Source of the DNA: Planctomycetota bacterium
GTDB lineage: Bacteria; Planctomycetota; Uabimicrobiia; Uabimicrobiales; Uabimicrobiaceae
Length of the DNA stretch: 64,000 nt
Reading direction: 5' to 3'
Assembly: GCA_029260735.1 (NCBI GenBank)
Contig: JAJDCR010000131.1
Span: 1-64,000, forward strand
A model generated the notes under the pieces. That model saw nothing but the letters and a program-made list of their open reading frames with translations. It was not told the origin of the DNA and did no database searches. Made by a program: the position numbers and the translations under genes. This document shows positions 24,164 to 32,537 of this stretch, piece after piece. Positions within the stretch are counted from its first letter, which is position 1; the number at the start of each line of letters is the position of its first letter.

Positions 24164-25197
24164 TATTTTTGAAACCTTAGCTCTTCTCTTTTCCCTCCTC
24201 TAATAATGGTTAAAAGATGTTCCTGGTTGGGCTCTAAGTTGTCCAAAATTTCTTCTAAAGAAGGTATTCCCTCTATAGTATGACGATTTATTTTCAGAAG
24301 AAGATCCCAAGGCTGAACTTTAGCCTTGGCAAATATCTTATTCGCTTGAACCTCTTCGACAATGACCCCTTCGTTAGGGAAAAGTTGAAAGTTTTCTTGA
24401 ACAACAGGATCTACTTCGCGCACTTGAATCCCATATCGAGAAAGCAATTTTTCTTTTTCTTTTTCAAATTGTTTTTCCGGTAAGGGAGAGATAAACCTTT
24501 CGATCAATTGTTCTAACTTTCGTCCTTTTTCCAGTTGTCTTTGCCAATCTTGAGGGTTTGGAAAATTTTCGGAGAAAAGCTTTTCAAACTTCTCTTGCCA
24601 AACTTTTTCTTGCTCAGGCCAATTTTCCTGAAAACTTTCGAGTAGCTTCAAAATTTCTTTTTCGGGAGGAAAGACGTTCTTCACCTCTTTTTGCCATTCT
24701 TGCTGCCATTTTTTCATTTGGCTTTCAAAGGTTCTGGGGTCTAACCGTCCTTGCTGCTCGACTTTTTCTATCATCTTTTGAATCTCTTTCCATTCAGGAA
24801 TTTGATTCAAATTACCTCGGAGAGAAAACTTTAGTTGAAATCCTGGCCCTTTCAGTTCCCACTGTCGATCCAGGTTCTTCTTTTGGTTTTCTTCTTGTAC
24901 TTGTGACTTAGAATTTTGTTCTTCCTGGCGACGTATCTTCCTAATTATCTTTTGAGAACGCCAAACCACTTCAGGATCAATACTCTTAAGAGCTTTTTCC
25001 AGAAAAGGCAACGCAGGCTCTCCTATCTTTTCCAGGGCCTGACTGGCATCTTCTCGTGCTTGGTATTCTTCTGACTCCAGTTTTTTAACCAATTGACGAA
25101 TTTCTTTCGTCTCGAGGCTTTCATTTTCTTGGGCCCAAAGATAAGATGATAGAGAAATTGCTAGTAAAGCTATTAAAAAAGGGAACGCACGTTTCAT
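24163..25197 (-). CDS. Exported HEAT-PDZ protein
   Basis: A 344-residue envelope protein. A signal peptide (ending LWAQ) is followed by a HEAT-like pair (VKKLESEEYQAREDASQALE, GEPALPFLEKALKSIDPEV), a long charged, Trp/Gln/Glu-rich helical middle (about 95-255), and a C-terminal PDZ domain (about 265-344: GVIVEEVQANKIFAKAKVQP, WDLLLKINRHTIEG). PDZ domains bind protein C-termini or exposed beta strands, so this may present substrates or stress signals. AAGGAG precedes the ATG. It lies 43 bases after the HtrA-like gene and its stop overlaps the next start by one base. Confidence 0.78.
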   Translation of the reverse strand: MKRAFPFLIALLAISLSSYLWAQENESLETKEIRQLVKKLESEEYQAREDASQALEKIGEPALPFLEKALKSIDPEVVWRSQKIIRKIRRQEEQNSKSQVQEENQKKNLDRQWELKGPGFQLKFSLRGNLNQIPEWKEIQKMIEKVEQQGRLDPRTFESQMKKWQQEWQKEVKNVFPPEKEILKLLESFQENWPEQEKVWQEKFEKLFSENFPNPQDWQRQLEKGRKLEQLIERFISPLPEKQFEKEKEKLLSRYGIQVREVDPVVQENFQLFPNEGVIVEEVQANKIFAKAKVQPWDLLLKINRHTIEGIPSLEEILDNLEPNQEHLLTIIRGGKREELRFQK

Positions 25198-25240
25198 TTA
25201 ATTCTCCTTCAACTAAGGAAAATGGCCTAACAGGCTTTGG

Positions 25241-26209
25241 TTACTTAAATTTATCTAAACAAACTTCGACTATTTTCTTACTCTTTTTTTCGACCCCTAG
25301 TTGGAATTTAATCCATTGGCCCTGCACCGTATGAGATATATGGTGCAAAAGAGAGTGAGAATTTTTAATCGGATTACCATTTACGTACATGAGACAATCT
25401 CCGGTTTTAAGGCCGGATTTATCGGCAGGACTGTTTTTGATTATTTTGGTGATGCGAACACCTGCATCGCTGTCTTTTCGATCTTGCACTTGAACTCCCA
25501 TCCAACCACGAGGGACTTCACCATTTTGAACAATCTGGCTTTTTACCCAATAAATGGTGTTAGATGGTAAAACAAAATTGATTCCTTGAGGGGTTTGGGA
25601 AGACTTGGCTTTAGCTAAAGTAGAGCAAATAATTCCCACAAAACGTCCTCGTGAATCAACAACAAGACCTCCAGCATCACCTGGATTAATCGTAGCAGTC
25701 GTCTGAATAAGACCGGTTAGAAGATTTCCATCGATTTTTACTGAGCGGTCGATTCCACTAACAATTCCTAAGGAAGCCGATTTGGATAAACCATAGGGGT
25801 TGCCAATAGAGATCAAAAAAGCACCTACTCTCAGCTTAGAAGAATCTCCTTTTGTTAAAGGAGTCACTCCCGTTTTATCGATTTTTATGATCGCCAGATT
25901 TGTCTTTCGATCAAGTCCTACTAACTTAGCCTCAATCTCCTTTTCACCTTCTGCTCGAACGTAAATAGAATCGGCTTTGTCTAGGTTTCCTCCTACAGTA
26001 ACTATATGTCCTAGCTCATCCAAAAACACTCCCGAATGTTTAGAAGCATGATTGTCTGAACCAATGGCTCTAATGCTAACGACATGCGAGCGAGTTTTTT
26101 GGACAATGTCCATAATTTCCTGTTCAAAATCCGTTAAGGAAGGGGGTTCAGCCCAGGAAACAACACATGTAAGAACTGCTATTAGTAACGGAAACTTGGT
26201 CAAATACAT
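25241..26209 (-). CDS. HtrA/DegP-like protein with lost catalytic triad, plus PDZ
   Basis: A 322-residue exported protein: signal peptide (1-20), a trypsin-fold S1C domain (about 35-215) and a C-terminal PDZ domain (about 225-320, GWMGVQVQDR...AGVRITKIIKNSPADKSGLK). The fold motifs are clear (GNPYGL, ASLGIVSGIDR, QTTATINPGDAGGLV), but all three catalytic positions are changed. The TNNHV His region reads TVGGNLD (71-77), the Asp of SDLAV is Asn (N104), and the nucleophile Ser of GNSGG is Ala (A179). It is therefore a pseudoprotease that may bind peptides without cutting. Its place next to an ECF sigma/anti-sigma pair mirrors the RpoE-RseA-Deg arrangement. AAGGA precedes the ATG. Confidence 0.85.
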   Translation of the reverse strand: MYLTKFPLLIAVLTCVVSWAEPPSLTDFEQEIMDIVQKTRSHVVSIRAIGSDNHASKHSGVFLDELGHIVTVGGNLDKADSIYVRAEGEKEIEAKLVGLDRKTNLAIIKIDKTGVTPLTKGDSSKLRVGAFLISIGNPYGLSKSASLGIVSGIDRSVKIDGNLLTGLIQTTATINPGDAGGLVVDSRGRFVGIICSTLAKAKSSQTPQGINFVLPSNTIYWVKSQIVQNGEVPRGWMGVQVQDRKDSDAGVRITKIIKNSPADKSGLKTGDCLMYVNGNPIKNSHSLLHHISHTVQGQWIKFQLGVEKKSKKIVEVCLDKFK

Positions 26210-26232
26210 AATCTATCCTTGTCTTAACGAAA

Positions 26233-26814
26233 CTAAAAAGATGCTGTATCTTGTAGCACACAAGGGAGTGCTTGATCCAGTCGATATTCCTCCAATACGT
26301 TTTCGTCATTGTAGATAACATTAAAATCAAATACTTCCGAGGAAACATTGCTATTACTCTCTTCTTTCCTCTCCGAAGGCACGAGATCACCGGACACGAG
26401 AAAAGCCGGTGTATTAACCGAAGAGGGAGGAGAAACAGAATTTTCCATTTGCGAAATATTAATGATACTTCCGGTTATCATCACAACTAAAACGGCAAAA
26501 GCCCCCATTTTTAGAGAAACTTGCGGAGAAAAGATAGAATGCCAAAAAGCTGATTCACTAGATATTTTTTCTTTTGTTTCTAGTTTATCTACCTTTGCCG
26601 CTAACTCTTGCCAGTAGTCAGAAAAAGATTCATTGGGCACTCTTGATTTTTTGATTGCCTGTAAATCTTCTTTTCTCACTAAGTAGGCCTGGTGATCTTG
26701 TGAACAACATGAACACTGATCCAAATGCCTATAAACAAATTTATCTAAAAATGATGGCAAATCGCCGCTGCCTATTGATAAAGGCAACATTTTGCGAATA
26801 GCCCAACACTTCAT
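26233..26814 (-). CDS. Zinc-finger anti-sigma factor (transmembrane)
   Basis: A 193-residue single-pass membrane protein. The N-terminal cytoplasmic part carries the zinc-binding anti-sigma signature H-x3-C-x2-C (HLDQCSCC), followed by an amphipathic helix. One membrane segment (GAFAVLVVMITGSIINI) then leads to a periplasmic tail of about 75 residues. Such proteins hold an ECF sigma factor inactive until periplasmic proteolysis releases it. I start at 26814; a longer frame to 26886 would put an extra hydrophobic segment before the zinc finger. The ribosome site is weak. The gene is 215 bases downstream of the sigma gene and 23 bases before the HtrA-like gene. Confidence 0.78.
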   Translation of the reverse strand: MKCWAIRKMLPLSIGSGDLPSFLDKFVYRHLDQCSCCSQDHQAYLVRKEDLQAIKKSRVPNESFSDYWQELAAKVDKLETKEKISSESAFWHSIFSPQVSLKMGAFAVLVVMITGSIINISQMENSVSPPSSVNTPAFLVSGDLVPSERKEESNSNVSSEVFDFNVIYNDENVLEEYRLDQALPCVLQDTASF

Positions 26815-27029
26815 AACAGTACCCAAAATACAAATGTAAATTGATAAAAATAATAAAACACACGTTTGGTTGATGTAGTAAAACACTTAAAAAGACAAAA
26901 CTTAAAGACAGAAAGTTAAGATACCGGGGTCTCCAATCCCTTAATTAAAAGCCTAATAAGAAAATGGTCGGTAATTTAAATTTTTCCGAAGCTAGTGTGG
27001 CCCTAGCCATTTTTATTTCTAAAAAAGCA

Positions 27030-27602
27030 CTAACTAGAAAGAGGAGAACCAGATTTCTCTTGCTTCTCCCAAATACTCTTAAACAATTGTCTCCCACGAA
27101 ACAAACGCCAGCGAACAGTATTGTGATTACAAGCTAGAATGTCAGCGACCTCTTTACAATCATAGTCTTCTATATCGCGCAAAACTAAGATAGTCCGGTA
27201 TTTTTCCGGCATCTGATTCAAAACTTGATAGATTTTTGCTAAAAGCTCATCTTTTTCTAAATTTCTATCAAGACTAGGCGTTTGCGCAGATATGTCGCCT
27301 ACATCATCTAAAGAAACAGGCCGAGAACGCTGTCCTTGTTTTCGCAGATGGTCAATGCACAAATTCACGACAATACGATAAAGCCAAGTATAGAAGTTAC
27401 TCAATAAGTTAAACTTATGAATAGACTTGTACACTCTTAAAAAAGCCTCCTGAGAAATATCACGAGCTTCCTCGTAGTTGCCTACCATTTGGTACGCTAC
27501 CCAGATAGCTTTTTGTTGGTACCTTTTTACCAACTCTTGGTAAGCATCTTGGTCGCCTTGTTGACAGCGTCGTATTATCTCTGTATCACCTTCATATGCC
27601 AT
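27030..27602 (-). CDS. ECF-type RNA polymerase sigma factor
   Basis: A 190-residue sigma-70 family protein of the RpoE-like ECF class. Region 2 (DAYQELVKRYQQ, EARDISQEAFLRVYKSIHKF, FYTWLYRIVVNLCIDHLRK) and region 4 (QVLNQMPEKYRTILVLRDIE, ADILACNHNTVRWRLFRGR) are both complete, and regions 1.1 and 3 are absent as expected. It heads a minus-strand cluster with its likely anti-sigma factor, a dead HtrA-like protein, a HEAT-PDZ protein and a macroglobulin-like protein, so it probably answers envelope stress. A small hairpin (GCTAG...CTAGC near 26995-27015) lies in the gap after it and might weaken read-through. Confidence 0.9.
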   Translation of the reverse strand: MAYEGDTEIIRRCQQGDQDAYQELVKRYQQKAIWVAYQMVGNYEEARDISQEAFLRVYKSIHKFNLLSNFYTWLYRIVVNLCIDHLRKQGQRSRPVSLDDVGDISAQTPSLDRNLEKDELLAKIYQVLNQMPEKYRTILVLRDIEDYDCKEVADILACNHNTVRWRLFRGRQLFKSIWEKQEKSGSPLSS

Positions 27603-27723
27603 GATATTTACGATTTTTCAGTTCTGAGGCTACATATTAAGATTTAAAATCTAAAATGTAGGAATAAAAGTTATAGTAAAGTCACTTATGGCATTATATA
27701 TCTCTCAGGGAAAACTGTAAACT

Positions 27724-28896
27724 TTATTTTCCGTCAGCAAGAAGTTCTAATGAAATTTCCTGTTCTTTGCCTTTTGAAAAAAGTTTAAGCTTTACTTCAC
27801 TTCCTTCTAGCTGACTCAAGCTTTTTTGAACACTTTTTGGAGTGCTCACTTTTTCTCCATTGATTTCCAATAAAATGTCCCATTTTTTTACTCCCGCTTT
27901 CGCGGCTAAGCTATTTTTATTGACATTAGAAATCAAAACTCCATGATTCTCGTAAAAATTTTCCTTATCTCGAACACTATCAGGAATTTGTATAAAACTC
28001 AATCCGTTGGTATTTTTTTTCGGATTACTTTTGCTAGGAAAATTTTCTAAATCTTCTAAGAGAGAGTCCAAATCATCTTCAGGAATAGTTTCTTCTTCCA
28101 CTTCACCTTGCTTTTGATTCTTTTGATTCTCTAGCTGTTTGAGGATGTCTTTTAGTCCTTTTCCCCCAAATTGCTGAAGAACAGAATTGAGTTCTTCTAA
28201 TTTCTTCGGGTCTTCCTGTATCTCTCGGAGTTGTTCTTCCATATTTTTCTGAAGATTTTCTAGGAATTTTTCTCCTTGCATCCCTTCGAGAAAACCTCTC
28301 ATCTTTTTTTCTACTTCAGCCAGATCTTGGCTGTTTCCCCCATTTTCTCCGAGCAAGTCTTCCCAAGGAGAATTTTTTTTCTCTGTTTTGACTGGTTGAC
28401 TTTGCTTTACTTCTTTTTTTCCCAAGCGCACTGCAATCATTTTTTTCTGATTTCGGCGCAAAATTTCTAGATTAATTTCACTTCCAGGAGGATAAGAGGA
28501 AACCAAACTAGACAACTCCTCTGGAGTAGTCAAATCTTGTCCAGCAAAACTAAGTAATATGTCAAGTTTTTCCATTCCAGCTTGCTTTGCAGGGCTGTTT
28601 TCCATTACTTTTTGCACCAAAAGCCCTTGTTTATCGGGAAGTCCTAATAAAGTTCTCAGACCTGGTGTCACAGAACTCACTTCTACTCCCAAAAAAGAAG
28701 AATGATTTGCTTTTGCAAACAACTTTTGATCGATTTTCTCTATTAATTCTTGGCGAACTTTAGCTAGTTTTTGATCCAGCTCTTGGATAAGTTCTTCTCT
28801 TATTTTTTGTTTATCTACTTGATTTTGAGCGAGTAAGGGAACTAAGAAAATCATTGTAAAACAAAGTATCCCAATGAAACTACCCCATTTTTTCAT
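27724..28896 (-). CDS. Exported double-PDZ protein
   Basis: A 390-residue envelope protein with a signal peptide (ending LLAQ), a short coiled coil (KIREELIQELDQKLAKVRQE), a first PDZ domain (about 68-155, FLGVEVSSVTPGL...GMEKLDILLSFAGQDL), a Glu/Gln-rich helical linker (about 170-285) and a second PDZ domain (about 300-388, GVLISNVNKNSLAAKAGVKK). There is no protease domain. The layout resembles the HEAT-PDZ protein at 24163-25197 with a PDZ in place of the HEAT part. GGAG precedes the ATG. It lies 121 bases upstream of the sigma gene on the same strand and may belong to the same regulon. Confidence 0.8.
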   Translation of the reverse strand: MKKWGSFIGILCFTMIFLVPLLAQNQVDKQKIREELIQELDQKLAKVRQELIEKIDQKLFAKANHSSFLGVEVSSVTPGLRTLLGLPDKQGLLVQKVMENSPAKQAGMEKLDILLSFAGQDLTTPEELSSLVSSYPPGSEINLEILRRNQKKMIAVRLGKKEVKQSQPVKTEKKNSPWEDLLGENGGNSQDLAEVEKKMRGFLEGMQGEKFLENLQKNMEEQLREIQEDPKKLEELNSVLQQFGGKGLKDILKQLENQKNQKQGEVEEETIPEDDLDSLLEDLENFPSKSNPKKNTNGLSFIQIPDSVRDKENFYENHGVLISNVNKNSLAAKAGVKKWDILLEINGEKVSTPKSVQKSLSQLEGSEVKLKLFSKGKEQEISLELLADGK

Positions 28897-29109
28897 AAGA
28901 CGTTTCTCCTTTTTTTGACTATGGTTATAAGGCCATTAAAAACAAACGAGTGGCTAAAATTTAAAGTCTTTATCTTATTATAACAAAATATAAGTTTTGG
29001 GGAAGAAGTACTCTCGCTACATTTGAAACGGAAAAGAAAGAGTGAATGTTTGTTAGTTTTCTTAAGAATTAAAGAAAGTTTTCTCTTTTTTTTTATTTCC
29101 CCTATTGAT

Positions 29110-30630
29110 TTAAGATATTTCTCGATCTAAAGATCGATACTGAAGAGCTTCCATCAAATGTTCACAATGGATTGAGGCCTTACCATCTAAATCTGCAATA
29201 GTCAGACTTAATCGGAGAATTTTTTGGTAAGCCCGGGCAGAAAAACCTAGATTTTGTACGGCCTCCTCCAAAAGCATGCTACAAGTTTGGTCTAGTTTAC
29301 AATATTTTTTAGTAATAGGAACTGTCATTTGGCTATTGGTTAGCAGAGAGTGTTTTTTTAGACGATGCTCTTGTCGTTTCCGAGCTTCGATAACTTTTTC
29401 TCGGAGAAAAGACGAATTTGTTCCGAGAGGAGCTTTCGCTAACTCATGAAAAGAAACCTTGGGAACTTGAATGTGTAAATCAAAACGGTCTAAAAGAGGA
29501 CCCGAAACGCGCCGTCTGTACTGCTCCACCAGACGAGGACTGCATTGGCAGCGCCTTGAGCTATCTCCATGGTAGCCACAAGGACAAGGGTTCATTGCTG
29601 CAACAAGCAAAAAATTAGCGGGATAAGTCATCCGGTCGCGCACCCTAACGATCGAAACCTTCCCCATTTCTAAGGGCTGTCTTAAGTTTTCCAAAGTTTT
29701 TTTTTGGAACTCCGGCAATTCATCCAAAAACAATACCCCATTATGAGCTAGGCTAATTTCTCCTGGCCGAGGATTACTCCCCCCTCCAATTAATCCCGCT
29801 CCGCTGATACTGTGATGAGGTGAGCAAAAAGGAGGAGAATGGATCAAATACTGCTCAGGAGAAAGCATACCAGCAATGCTATAAACTTTTGTTGTCTCAA
29901 CAGATTCCTCTTTCTTCAAGGAGGGAAGAATGGTGGAAAGGCGGGCTGCGAGCATGGACTTTCCTGTCCCAGGAATACCGACCATAATACAGTGATGACG
30001 TCCGGCTGCCACAATAAGCAAAGCCCGCTTGGCAAATTCTTGCCCGGATACATCAGAATAATCTAAGGTATGATTTTGCAAATGTACATTTGTACTCAAC
30101 TGAAAAGGTGCTGGTAGCTCAGAGATCGTAAAAAAGTGAATAGCCTGAGCCAGAGAACGCACAGGATAAATAGCCAAGGTCTCCGAGGCTGCCGCCTCCG
30201 CTGCATTTTCTTGAGGGCAGACAAAATATTTTTTTCCCGCTAAAGAGGCTGCTTGGATCATACTAAAAACACCCTTGACAGGACGAACAGAGCCATCCAA
30301 AGCGAGCTCTCCAATAATAGAAGTTTTTTCCTGGCGATTTCCTGGCAACTGACCACTGGCCATCATTAAACCCAAGGCAATAGGCAAATCGTATTGAGGG
30401 CCTTGCTTTTTGATATCACCAGGAGCAAGATTAATAACAATACGCCCATAAGGAAAACGATAACCCGCATTGATCATAGCCGCTTTGACACGATCCTTGG
30501 CCTCTCGCACCGCCGTATCAGGTAACCCTACAATGATGAACTTGGGCATTTTCGAGGAAATATCCACCTCCACGTCAATTTCAACTCCTTCGATCCCTTT
30601 AAGAGCAAGACTAAAAGTTTTCGCAAACAT
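29110..30630 (-). CDS. comM: YifB/ComM family Mg-chelatase-like AAA+ ATPase
   Basis: A full-length (506-residue) ComM/YifB protein. ComM of naturally transformable bacteria is a hexameric helicase that drives branch migration during integration of transforming DNA; the family is wider than competent species. Present are the N-terminal Lon-like domain (GVEIDVEVDISSKMPKF, VNLAPGDIKKQGPQYDLPIA), Walker A (GIPGTGKS), Walker B (VLFLDELPEF), a zinc-finger-like CPCGYHGDSSRRCQC insert and the C-terminal Mg-chelatase helical domain (FSARAYQKILRLSLTIADLDG). AAGGAG precedes the ATG. No other competence gene is in the window. Confidence 0.93.
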   Translation of the reverse strand: MFAKTFSLALKGIEGVEIDVEVDISSKMPKFIIVGLPDTAVREAKDRVKAAMINAGYRFPYGRIVINLAPGDIKKQGPQYDLPIALGLMMASGQLPGNRQEKTSIIGELALDGSVRPVKGVFSMIQAASLAGKKYFVCPQENAAEAAASETLAIYPVRSLAQAIHFFTISELPAPFQLSTNVHLQNHTLDYSDVSGQEFAKRALLIVAAGRHHCIMVGIPGTGKSMLAARLSTILPSLKKEESVETTKVYSIAGMLSPEQYLIHSPPFCSPHHSISGAGLIGGGSNPRPGEISLAHNGVLFLDELPEFQKKTLENLRQPLEMGKVSIVRVRDRMTYPANFLLVAAMNPCPCGYHGDSSRRCQCSPRLVEQYRRRVSGPLLDRFDLHIQVPKVSFHELAKAPLGTNSSFLREKVIEARKRQEHRLKKHSLLTNSQMTVPITKKYCKLDQTCSMLLEEAVQNLGFSARAYQKILRLSLTIADLDGKASIHCEHLMEALQYRSLDREIS

Positions 30631-31122
30631 ACTTTTTCTCCTTAATCGTTGTCGATTTAAAATAAAAATCTGACATAGATTATAAAGGAGAGAAGGACAA
30701 CTTTAGTATCACCCCTTCAGGGTGAATCTGAGGCGGAATGTATTTTCCCCTGGGTTAATAACCCAGGGCTATTCACGTTAATCCCCTGCGGGGATAGTTT
30801 TCTCTTGGGTCATATCCTTTACCTAAATCCTTATTTCAACAGTAGTCGGGCTTGGCTCCCGCTTAGCTTTGATATTATAATCTAGGAACTTCACCTTCCA
30901 GCTATGAAAGTTTTTTTCAATAGAAAACTACGGTTTCGCAGTTTTCTATTGATCTAGGCCTTGAATTATTCTAAAATAATAGTAGGAAACTTGTCTTTGG
31001 TATTTGGTCGCACTTTTTAACAACCAAAGGCAAACATACATTAGCTTTTATTTCCTCTCTCTTTAATTCGAGAAAGTCATTCAAAAAAAGAGAGAAAAGT
31101 TTTTTTTAGGAATTCAGGAATT
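30631..31122. repeat. Intergenic palindrome cluster
   Basis: No gene is seen in this gap. It contains CACCC...GGGTG (30710-30724), the 21-nt palindrome CCCTGGGTTA-A-TAACCCAGGG (30748-30768), ATCCCCTGCGGGGAT (30781-30795), an 18-nt segment shared with the cluster at 14907-14925 (ending TTTCAACAGTAGTCG), and a perfect 13-bp hairpin, TCAATAGAAAACT (30917-30929) with its complement (30940-30952). The composition matches the other CCAGGG/CCCTGG clusters of this window. Confidence 0.75.
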
Positions 31123-32121
31123 ATGAGGTCAGATCAAAAAATATTACATTTCCTGTTTGCAACATTGTTCTTATCGAGCATTGCCTTTTCGAATGCCTTT
31201 GCTCAGGAGAACGATTCTTCGGAGGTAATCTCCTATCCAGGGGACGAAGCGATCGAGTTGCATTTTTCGGCAGATACTTACATACCAGAGAACAGTACTC
31301 TGGTTATTAGGAATCGAGGCCAAGAAGTTATCGATGAGTTTACTGGGGATTGTCTAAGTGATCAAAAGCTCTTGGTTTTTGGTGACACTAGTTACTTAGA
31401 GCTAGTTTCCCCCTCCAACGATGGTACTTCATTCTATCGTTTAACCAGTGTTCGTTCTCTTAGCTATCGTGATTTTGTTATCAGCTCCCCCCTATCTTCC
31501 CAGCAGGTGGAAGGTCTCAGAGACGGAAGTCTCAAGGACGAGCTCTATCAATCTGTTAAAAACCATGTCAGTATGGGTTACTCAGAAGCTCGGGGCAAGA
31601 TGTTTGGAGATATCGATAACGAGGCTGGTTTCGTTAACTGCGTTTACACCGATCTTGTCTTAAAAACGAAAAGTACTCCTAATCATACGATTATGAATAC
31701 AGAGCACACTTGGCCCAAGTCCAAGGGAGCAGGCTCTCATCCTGCGAAGAGTGATTTACATCACCTCTTTCCGACCGACTCCAAAGCAAACAGCCGTCGG
31801 AGTAGCTATCCTTTTGGCCAAGTCATTGATGTTAAGTGGAGCCAAGACGGTAGTTTTTTAGGCCGCGATGGATCTGGACGCACTGTTTTCAGTCCTCCGG
31901 TTAATCATCACGGAGATGTTGCCCGCTCTATGTTTTATTTTTCTATTCGATATCGTTTGGCGATACCAGAATTTGAAGAAAGTGTCTTGAAGAGCTGGCA
32001 CCAAAACGACCCAGTTAGTCAGAAAGAAATTGCTCGCAACGAAGGAATTTCTAAGTACCAAAAAAATCGAAATCCTTTTGTCGATGATCCAAGCTTAGTC
32101 GCTCGCATTAGCGACTTCTAA
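31123..32121 (+). CDS. Secreted endonuclease I (EndA/NucM) family nuclease
   Basis: A 332-residue exported nuclease. It has a signal peptide (ending AFAQ), then an N-terminal extension of about 90 residues with a lamin-tail or beta-sandwich look (AIELHFSADTYIPENSTLVI), then an endonuclease-I domain. The beta-beta-alpha-metal core is intact: NTEHTWPKSKG with catalytic H195, followed by KSDLHHLFPTDSKANSRRSSYPFG. Family members are Mg-dependent nonspecific DNases/RNases used for nutrient scavenging or DNA degradation outside the cytoplasm. AGGAATT precedes the ATG. It is a single gene followed by a strong terminator. Confidence 0.88.
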   Translation: MRSDQKILHFLFATLFLSSIAFSNAFAQENDSSEVISYPGDEAIELHFSADTYIPENSTLVIRNRGQEVIDEFTGDCLSDQKLLVFGDTSYLELVSPSNDGTSFYRLTSVRSLSYRDFVISSPLSSQQVEGLRDGSLKDELYQSVKNHVSMGYSEARGKMFGDIDNEAGFVNCVYTDLVLKTKSTPNHTIMNTEHTWPKSKGAGSHPAKSDLHHLFPTDSKANSRRSSYPFGQVIDVKWSQDGSFLGRDGSGRTVFSPPVNHHGDVARSMFYFSIRYRLAIPEFEESVLKSWHQNDPVSQKEIARNEGISKYQKNRNPFVDDPSLVARISDF

Positions 32122-32148
32122 AGCCTTAGACATTTTTCGATCTTTCAC

Positions 32149-32188
32149 AAAAAGCTTTTCTCTCACTTGATGAGGGGAAAGCTTTTTT
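32149..32188 (+). terminator. Intrinsic terminator of the EndA-type gene
   Basis: A 16-17 bp stem (32149-32165 with 32171-32187, a few G-U pairs, 5-nt loop) ends in a run of seven T. It begins 27 bases after the stop codon at 32121. Confidence 0.85.
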
Positions 32189-32228
32189 TATTGAGTTTAT
32201 AGATCTTGATCATCTCTTCGGCCACTTA

Positions 32229-32453
32229 GTTTATCTAAAACCGTTCTAATCACCATGTTTTCTGGAGGGTAAGGCTCCTGCCGCACCGGGGTTGTGCTTG
32301 GCTTCTGAATGGTATTTCAAAATACTCATTCCCTCGCCGGTTTCATATTGAAAATAAATGTGCAAAAATACCACCAGGAACTAATCACATCCCCAGTGCG
32401 GCAGGAGCCTTACCCTCCCCAGAAAATAAGCATATGCGCGGTTTTAGACAGAC
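32229..32453. mobile_element. MITE-like element with long inverted repeats
   Basis: Arms of about 68 bases (32229-32296 and 32386-32453) are imperfect inverted copies of each other. They share a perfect 19-nt core GGGTAAGGCTCCTGCCGCA (32267-32285, reverse complement at 32397-32415) and the outer TCTAAAACCG. The ~90-base centre encodes nothing recognisable. There is no transposase, and target-site duplications are not clear. A related GAGGGTGAGGCTCCCGCCG lies near 14662, so parts of it are dispersed. Confidence 0.6.
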
Positions 32454-32537
32454 TCATTCAAAAGCGATTTCAGATAAGCCTTGCCCTCCCACTCCATAGG
32501 TTTTTGATCTGGGAAGGTAATTTTTGGGAGAAATGCT

